NCBI GenBank assembly: GCA_039197065.1
Contig: JBCCUL010000003.1
Span: 1 to 64,000 of the forward strand
Length of the DNA stretch: 64,000 nt
Source of the DNA: JANQPX01 sp039197065
GTDB lineage: Bacteria > Pseudomonadota > Alphaproteobacteria > Geminicoccales > Geminicoccaceae
Reading direction: 5' to 3'
Shown here: positions 59,334 through 64,000 of the stretch, piece after piece
Layout: each line of letters starts with the position of its first letter
How positions within the stretch are numbered: the first letter of the stretch is position 1
Translations under genes and position numbers: made by a program
The notes under the pieces: model-generated
Databases searched by the model: none
Seen by the model: the letters and a program-made list of their open reading frames with translations, nothing else
What the model was told of the DNA's origin: nothing

Positions 59334-61189
59334 GCGCGGGCGGCGAAAATCTGATCCTGGCGTCTATCGAGTCCGCCGAGGAAATCGTCGATCCGCTCGA
59401 TAGGTTGGTGGAGCGTGCGGCAGAAGATCCTGGTGCGGCATTCGCGCGCGACGTGCTGGAAAGTCTTTGCGAATTGAAGCGCGAGGACATAGCCGCGTTC
59501 GAGACATTGCGCGCTCGGCTGAAAAAGGCAGGCTGTCGGGTGACGGCGCTCGACAAAGCTCTCGCCGAGGAGGGGGGCGAATCGAGCGGCCGTGGTCCGA
59601 GCCAATCCGACGTCCTGATCGAGCTCGCGGCCGAAGCAAGCCTCTTTCACGATCGGGAAGGTGCAGGCTACGCCGATATCAGCATCGACGGTCACCGCGA
59701 AACTTGGCGCATCCGGAGCAAAGGCTTCAGACGCTGGCTGACGCGTCGGTTCTTCGAGGAAACTAGCGGGGCGCCGAGTTCGGAAGCCTGCCAGTCTGCG
59801 CTCAACGTGATCGAAGCGCAGGCCACCTTCGGTGCACAGCAACTGGACGTTCACCTCAGAGTGGGCGATGTCCAGGGAAAGCTCTATCTCGATCTCGCAG
59901 ACGATGATTGGCGTGTCGTAGAGATCGACAAGGATGGATGGCGCATCATCGACGACGCGCCCATTCGCTTCCGGCGAACGCCTGGAATGCAGCCTCTGCC
60001 TGCGCCCGTGACAGGCGGCTCGATCGATCTGCTGCGTCCGTTTCTCAACGTCGGCAGCGAGAGTGACTTCATTCTCGTTGTTGCCTGGGCCGTGGCCGTG
60101 CTGCGCAACTGCGGGCCTTATCCGGTGATCGTCTTGTCGGGCGAGCAAGGTTCGGCCAAGTCGACTTTTTCCGCCATTCTACGGGCACTCCTTGATCCGA
60201 ATTCCGCTCCCTTGCGGGCCTTATCCCGCGAGGACAGGGAACTTTTCATCGCAGCTATGAACGGCCATGTATTGGCCTTCGACAATGTTTCGGGGTTGCC
60301 CGGCTGGATCTCGGATACGCTTTGCCGGCTGGCGACTGGCGGCGGATTCGCAGTGCGACAGCTTTATACCGATCAAGATGAAATGCTGTTCAACGCCGCC
60401 CGCCCGGTCATACTGAATGGCATCGAAGACATCGTCAGCCGGCCCGATTTGGCAGATCGCGCCATCTTCCTGAACCTGCGCGCGATCCCGGAGGAATGCC
60501 GTAAACCTGAGAAGGAGATCTGGGCGGCATTCGAGAGGGTTCGGCCTCAGATTCTAGGAGCACTGCTTGATGCCGTATCACTGGGTCTGCGGCGACTGCC
60601 CGCGGTTCGGTTGCAGAAGCTGCCGCGCATGGCGGACTTCGCGATCTGGGCGACGGCTTGCGAACCCGCCTTTTGTGACGAAGGCGCCTTCTGCCGCATC
60701 TATGACGGAAATCGCAACGAGGCAGTCGACAATGTGATCGAAGCTGACCCTGTCGGTTCGGCAGTTCGCACTCTGATGGCCAATCAACGGGAGTGGACTG
60801 GCACCGCGACCGAGTTGCTGAACACCCTCTCCAATGAAGTCGGTGAGCGGGCGTCGAAGGCGAAGAATTGGCCCACATCTCCCAACAAGCTGTCGGGCCG
60901 CCTCCGGCGTGCGGCGACTTTCCTCCGCAAGGTCGGGATCGAGCTCGACTTTGGCAGATCTGGATCAGGCCGCGAACGAACCCGAGAGATCCGTATTTTC
61001 TTCAAGGAAGACAAGGCGGCAGATCTATCGTCCCAACCGTCCGCCGACCGTAGTGATCGGACTGAGCGCGTGCCGGTCACCAAGCTGGTCGGTTCGAAAA
61101 ATTCATTCGTGCCGTCCGATAAATCACCTGTGGACGATAGGGACGATCAATTCCCCCCGGAATCTGCCGGCTGGAGAACGCGCATATGA
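59324..61189 (+). CDS. Phage/plasmid-type replication ATPase
   Basis: 621 residues. The Walker A motif is 'VLSGEQGSAKSTFSAIL' (about 270-286), followed by 'HVLAFDNVSGLPGWISDTLCRLATGGGF' as a Walker B/sensor region. The first 200 residues are acidic and helical, and the last 70 polar and probably disordered. It resembles helicase-like ATPases paired with Toprim primases in integrative elements. It overlaps the next gene by 4 bp. Confidence 0.75.
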   Translation: MPMSAGGENLILASIESAEEIVDPLDRLVERAAEDPGAAFARDVLESLCELKREDIAAFETLRARLKKAGCRVTALDKALAEEGGESSGRGPSQSDVLIELAAEASLFHDREGAGYADISIDGHRETWRIRSKGFRRWLTRRFFEETSGAPSSEACQSALNVIEAQATFGAQQLDVHLRVGDVQGKLYLDLADDDWRVVEIDKDGWRIIDDAPIRFRRTPGMQPLPAPVTGGSIDLLRPFLNVGSESDFILVVAWAVAVLRNCGPYPVIVLSGEQGSAKSTFSAILRALLDPNSAPLRALSREDRELFIAAMNGHVLAFDNVSGLPGWISDTLCRLATGGGFAVRQLYTDQDEMLFNAARPVILNGIEDIVSRPDLADRAIFLNLRAIPEECRKPEKEIWAAFERVRPQILGALLDAVSLGLRRLPAVRLQKLPRMADFAIWATACEPAFCDEGAFCRIYDGNRNEAVDNVIEADPVGSAVRTLMANQREWTGTATELLNTLSNEVGERASKAKNWPTSPNKLSGRLRRAATFLRKVGIELDFGRSGSGRERTREIRIFFKEDKAADLSSQPSADRSDRTERVPVTKLVGSKNSFVPSDKSPVDDRDDQFPPESAGWRTRI

Positions 61190-61719
61190 GTGCTGTCGAA
61201 ACGCTTCGCCTGGCAGAGGAGAGTGGTGTTCGTGTTGATGTCAGTGGGACAGATCTCGTTCTGCAAGCTGATCACGAACCAGCAGGAAGCCTGCTTGATG
61301 CCCTGAGACAGCATAAGAACGAAATCATCACGTGGCTCTCTCGAACCAACACCCCATGGACTGCGGACGACTGGCTGACTTTCTATTCCGAGCGCAGCAA
61401 AATCGCCGCACGGAGCAATGTTATCTGCCCTGACAAGGCAAGGGCAATCGCCTTCGATAGCTGTATCGCCAAATGGCTGGAGTTTTGTCCTGAGCGGTCT
61501 GACCCTGGACACTGTGCTGAATGTGGCGGTCCCGATCAGCAAGGGCATGCCGTCGTTCCCTTTGGAACGGAAATCAGCGGACACACCTGGTTACATCCGG
61601 AGTGCTGGCATGCCTGGAATGGGCGGCGTAGATCTCAGGCTATCGCCGCTTTGAAGACATTGGGCATCTGCCCGCGAGTGCAGTTTCCAGATGATTTCGG
61701 AAAAAATGGAAGTCTGTGA
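61186..61719 (+). CDS. Small element-associated protein with TubC-like N-terminus and zinc-binding motif
   Basis: 177 residues. The N-terminus 'VDVSGTDLVLQADHEPAGSLLDALRQHKNEIITWL' resembles TubC-type docking domains often found in phage and ICE proteins. The centre has 'HCAECGG' with a later 'WLHPECWHAW', a possible zinc site. The function is unknown. It overlaps its neighbours at both ends by about 4 bp. Confidence 0.6.
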   Translation: MSAVETLRLAEESGVRVDVSGTDLVLQADHEPAGSLLDALRQHKNEIITWLSRTNTPWTADDWLTFYSERSKIAARSNVICPDKARAIAFDSCIAKWLEFCPERSDPGHCAECGGPDQQGHAVVPFGTEISGHTWLHPECWHAWNGRRRSQAIAALKTLGICPRVQFPDDFGKNGSL

Positions 61720-62375
61720 TGGGTGGCTTCGGATCAGGTCGATCAAGTCTTCGCCCGCATGGTGTCGCCGACGCGTGCCGGTCGATAGATGTAAACAGGT
61801 TGAACCGTGATGGCTGTCTCAAGCCGGGCTGGTGCGGCTATTGGCAGTGGCGGGACGGCGAAAACGCTGTCGCCACCATTGGCATGAAGGCGCAATCGGA
61901 CCGGCTCCTGCTGAGCTATAACTTTCGCCGTCACGGTGATGAATGGCAGGCCATCGAAGAGCCGATCCCCATCGTCCGGGTGGCTTGCCGGTTTGGCGGG
62001 GAGAGGCCGTATTTCCTCTGTCCTGGTATCGTTGATGGTGTTGCTTGCAATCGCCGGGTCGCAAAACTCTACGGACCAGAACGGTACTTTCTTTGCCGGC
62101 ACTGCTATGGGCTTACCTATGCATGTCAGCGAGAGGATCGCTTGGACAGAACTCGGCGGAAGGCGAACAAGATCAGGAGGCGGCTCGATCCCGAATCGCG
62201 TCCGAAAGAGCGGGTGCCAGTACGTCCAAGAGGCATGTGGCGTCGGACATATGCCAGAATCAGGCAACGGTTGGTCGATGCTGAATCCGAGGCCGAGTAT
62301 CTTTACATAGATCAGATGGAGAGACTCATTGAACGTTTCGATCGAGCAAATCGAATCAAAGGATTTTGGGAATGA
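61716..62375 (+). CDS. Element-associated zinc-ribbon protein (GGFGSGR type)
   Basis: 219 residues. It begins MMGGFGSGR, a start seen in many mobile-element proteins. Cysteine pairs are 'CRFGGERPYFLCPG', 'CNRRVAKLYGPERYFLCRHCYGLTY', and the C-terminus is basic and helical. Nucleic acid binding is likely from composition; the role is unknown. It overlaps the next gene by 4 bp. Confidence 0.65.
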   Translation: MMGGFGSGRSSLRPHGVADACRSIDVNRLNRDGCLKPGWCGYWQWRDGENAVATIGMKAQSDRLLLSYNFRRHGDEWQAIEEPIPIVRVACRFGGERPYFLCPGIVDGVACNRRVAKLYGPERYFLCRHCYGLTYACQREDRLDRTRRKANKIRRRLDPESRPKERVPVRPRGMWRRTYARIRQRLVDAESEAEYLYIDQMERLIERFDRANRIKGFWE

Positions 62376-63187
62376 CTGAGCTTTTGGCAGATGGCGCGCC
62401 AGAATCCGCAGCAAGCTACGCTGTCAGCCGATTCAACGCGGCCAAGCATGGCATCTTGTCGGAACACCTCCTGTTGCCTTGGGAGAGCCGGACTGAATAT
62501 GAGGCTCTGCTCGAGACTCTCGTCGTGGAGCACACGCCGTCTGGCCCGACCGAGACGCATCTTGTCGAGGAATTGGCAGGAGTCATCTGGCGGAAGCAGC
62601 GAGTGCGTCAGGCGGAAGCCGCCGCTCATCAACGTGGTGTCCGCGACGCCATTGCATCCTATCGCGAAACGTCGAGTGTGGCGCTGGTCTTTTCGGATGC
62701 ATCTTCAGAGGATTCAAGCGTCGCGCTTGCCATTCGTTCGACACCGGAAGACGTTGGCGAACAGCTCGCCGATATCGAAGATGATAAAGCCCAGACGCTG
62801 AAAGCGCTCAAGATCCTGCAGGGCAAACGCACCGATATGTACACTGCCGCACTTCGGGCGTTGCGTGAGGACACCCGTGAATGGTGGACGGAGGAATTGG
62901 AGGCCGAGGGGGAGGAAATCGAGACGTCTGAAGGCGACGCCTATACCGCCGATGCTCAAAGCCTCCGTCGATTCATCCAGGAGGAAGTTCTCCCCATTCT
63001 CGAGAATCAGCGTGATCAACTCCTCACTCTGCCTGTCATTCGTGATCAGGCTCTGAAAGAGTCGTTCGATCCAGGTCGCATGGAGAGCTTGGCGCGGTAT
63101 GAAGTTCATCTGGACCGGAAATTTGAACGCACGCTGGCGATGCTGGTTCGTCTTCGCAATTTGAGACAGTCGAGCAAGACACCCTGA
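62372..63187 (+). CDS. Element-associated helical protein of unknown function
   Basis: 271 residues. The N-terminus 'AASYAVSRFNAAKHGILSEHLLLPWE' resembles proteins found beside GGFGSGR genes in integrative elements. The rest is helical and acidic, with 'YEVHLDRKFERTLAMLVRLRNLR' at the end. ATG 62372 overlaps the stop of the upstream gene (ATGA). Confidence 0.6.
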   Translation: MTELLADGAPESAASYAVSRFNAAKHGILSEHLLLPWESRTEYEALLETLVVEHTPSGPTETHLVEELAGVIWRKQRVRQAEAAAHQRGVRDAIASYRETSSVALVFSDASSEDSSVALAIRSTPEDVGEQLADIEDDKAQTLKALKILQGKRTDMYTAALRALREDTREWWTEELEAEGEEIETSEGDAYTADAQSLRRFIQEEVLPILENQRDQLLTLPVIRDQALKESFDPGRMESLARYEVHLDRKFERTLAMLVRLRNLRQSSKTP

Positions 63188-63373
63188 TCCGTTTCGCAAA
63201 ATTGCGTCTTGGTCTCGCCGGCATCTTCGGTTGCCTTCTAAGGCGAACACTACGATACTCCCTGCCTCTATTACGGTTGGGAGCTGTATTATGCTTCGAA
63301 ACGCGCAAGCATTTTGCCGGACCTTCGTCATATTGCGAGATTGCAGGCCGACTTTCGGCCAGAGATCCCCGGC

Positions 63374-64000
63374 ATGAGCGCTTCATTTTTCGAAGCCCCA
63401 ATCCTCAACTCACCGTACGCCTACCCAGCGCAGCATTGGCATCTGAACGACGACGGTCAGCCGACCGACATCAAGCTTCCGGAACGTCGCCCGTCCAAGC
63501 TTATCACCCCGGTCCCAAAATCCAGGAAACGGCGTGGCAAAGGTGGCCAGACGGAGCTGGGACTGGACTCCACTGAAGGTCTTTCAGACGAGACGCAGGA
63601 ATACGCGGCGGAACCGATCGTCAACGACATCCGCCGCCAGGTGGACGAATGGCGGAAGCTCCCGTCGCCCGACCAATGGGGCGTGACACCCCAAACAGCG
63701 CGCCTGCTACAGCATTGGCGCAGTTACGGCTTCCAGGGCATCCGTCCATTCTTCTGCCAGGTCGAGGCCGTCGAGACCGCCATCTGGCTCGCCGAGGTCG
63801 CGCCCCGATCGAGTGCGCGCGGCAAGCCGATCTGGCAGCATCTGGACGCCGCCAACAAAGCCTCGAACCCGGACCTCTTCCGCATCGCGCTCAAACTCGC
63901 GACCGGTGCCGGCAAGACCACGGTCATGGCAATGCTCATCGCCTGGCAGACCGTCAACTCTGTCCGCCAGCCAGACAGCAAGCGCTACAGCAAAGGCTTC
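63374..64000 (+). CDS. DEAD/DEAH-box helicase, BPTD_3080-type restriction family (3' end outside window)
   Basis: 209 residues are visible, and the frame is open to the window edge. It starts MSASFFEAPILNSPYAYP and includes 'QHWRSYGFQGIRPFFCQVEAVETAIWL' and Walker A 'ATGAGKTTVMAMLIAWQ'. These match the large type III restriction subunit-like helicases that serve in phage defence. ATG 63374 is the first good start. The nuclease part and any methylase partner lie outside the window. Confidence 0.85.
   Translation, partial: MSASFFEAPILNSPYAYPAQHWHLNDDGQPTDIKLPERRPSKLITPVPKSRKRRGKGGQTELGLDSTEGLSDETQEYAAEPIVNDIRRQVDEWRKLPSPDQWGVTPQTARLLQHWRSYGFQGIRPFFCQVEAVETAIWLAEVAPRSSARGKPIWQHLDAANKASNPDLFRIALKLATGAGKTTVMAMLIAWQTVNSVRQPDSKRYSKGF

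Overview
The window is high-GC chromosomal DNA from an alphaproteobacterium. The block tsaD / hemC-hemD-(mitofilin-like gene)-hemY, the DUF1045 phosphonate gene beside phnM and phnN, and a dispersed intergenic repeat of the type common in Hyphomicrobiales-like genomes all point that way. I cannot fix the genus from the sequence.

Core-like part (1-45.5 kb). After the tail of a truncated gene and a secreted coiled-coil/SH3 protein (550-1611), a divergent metabolic cluster (1749-8070) encodes an acetolactate-synthase-like ThDP enzyme, E1-beta and E1-alpha of a 2-oxoacid/acetoin dehydrogenase, a tandem-duplicated protein of unknown function and a second ThDP enzyme. There follow a hybrid histidine kinase, a phosphonate-related set (phnN, DUF1045, phnM), a pyridoxamine-phosphate-oxidase-fold protein, uvrA, chorismate mutase, an enoyl reductase-like MDR protein and a three-gene export operon (two half ABC transporters plus an HlyD adaptor, 21563-26810). 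Next are a DUF2332 protein, a secreted Gly/Asp-rich protein, an SDR dehydrogenase, a HAD phosphatase, a lipoprotein hydrolase, an aminotransferase, an M48 protease with TPR-like repeats, a DsbA-like protein, a MAPEG protein, a DUF1638 protein, an MFS transporter, and the tsaD/hemCD/hemY block, which ends in tRNA-Thr(CGT). Two long hairpins flank the DUF1638-MFS pair.

Accessory part (45.5-64 kb). Everything downstream of tRNA-Thr looks like a defence or mobile island. It opens with a two-gene unit: an unrecognised protein plus a QueC-like synthetase with an OmpR-like winged helix at its C-terminus. It continues with an unusual type III CRISPR-Cas locus: array 1, cas6, array 2, a two-helix membrane protein with a Cap15-like beta-barrel region, a small HD-less Cas10, a Cas7-Csx10 (Cas5-like) fusion, a triple Cas7 fusion, and array 3. 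All three arrays run in the same direction, share a roughly 124-bp leader containing a perfect palindrome, and have 36-bp repeats. No cas1, cas2, small subunit or ring nuclease is seen. After array 3 comes a phage/ICE-like replication module (AlpA-type HTH, CHC2-Toprim primase, ATPase) with small zinc-ribbon proteins, and then the start of a large helicase of a type III restriction-like family, cut by the window end.

The most interesting working model is that the fused RAMP effector binds target RNA and switches on the Cas10 palm domain, which has a GGDE motif. A cyclic nucleotide would then gate the Cap15-like membrane protein. Every step of that model is inference from domain content and gene order.
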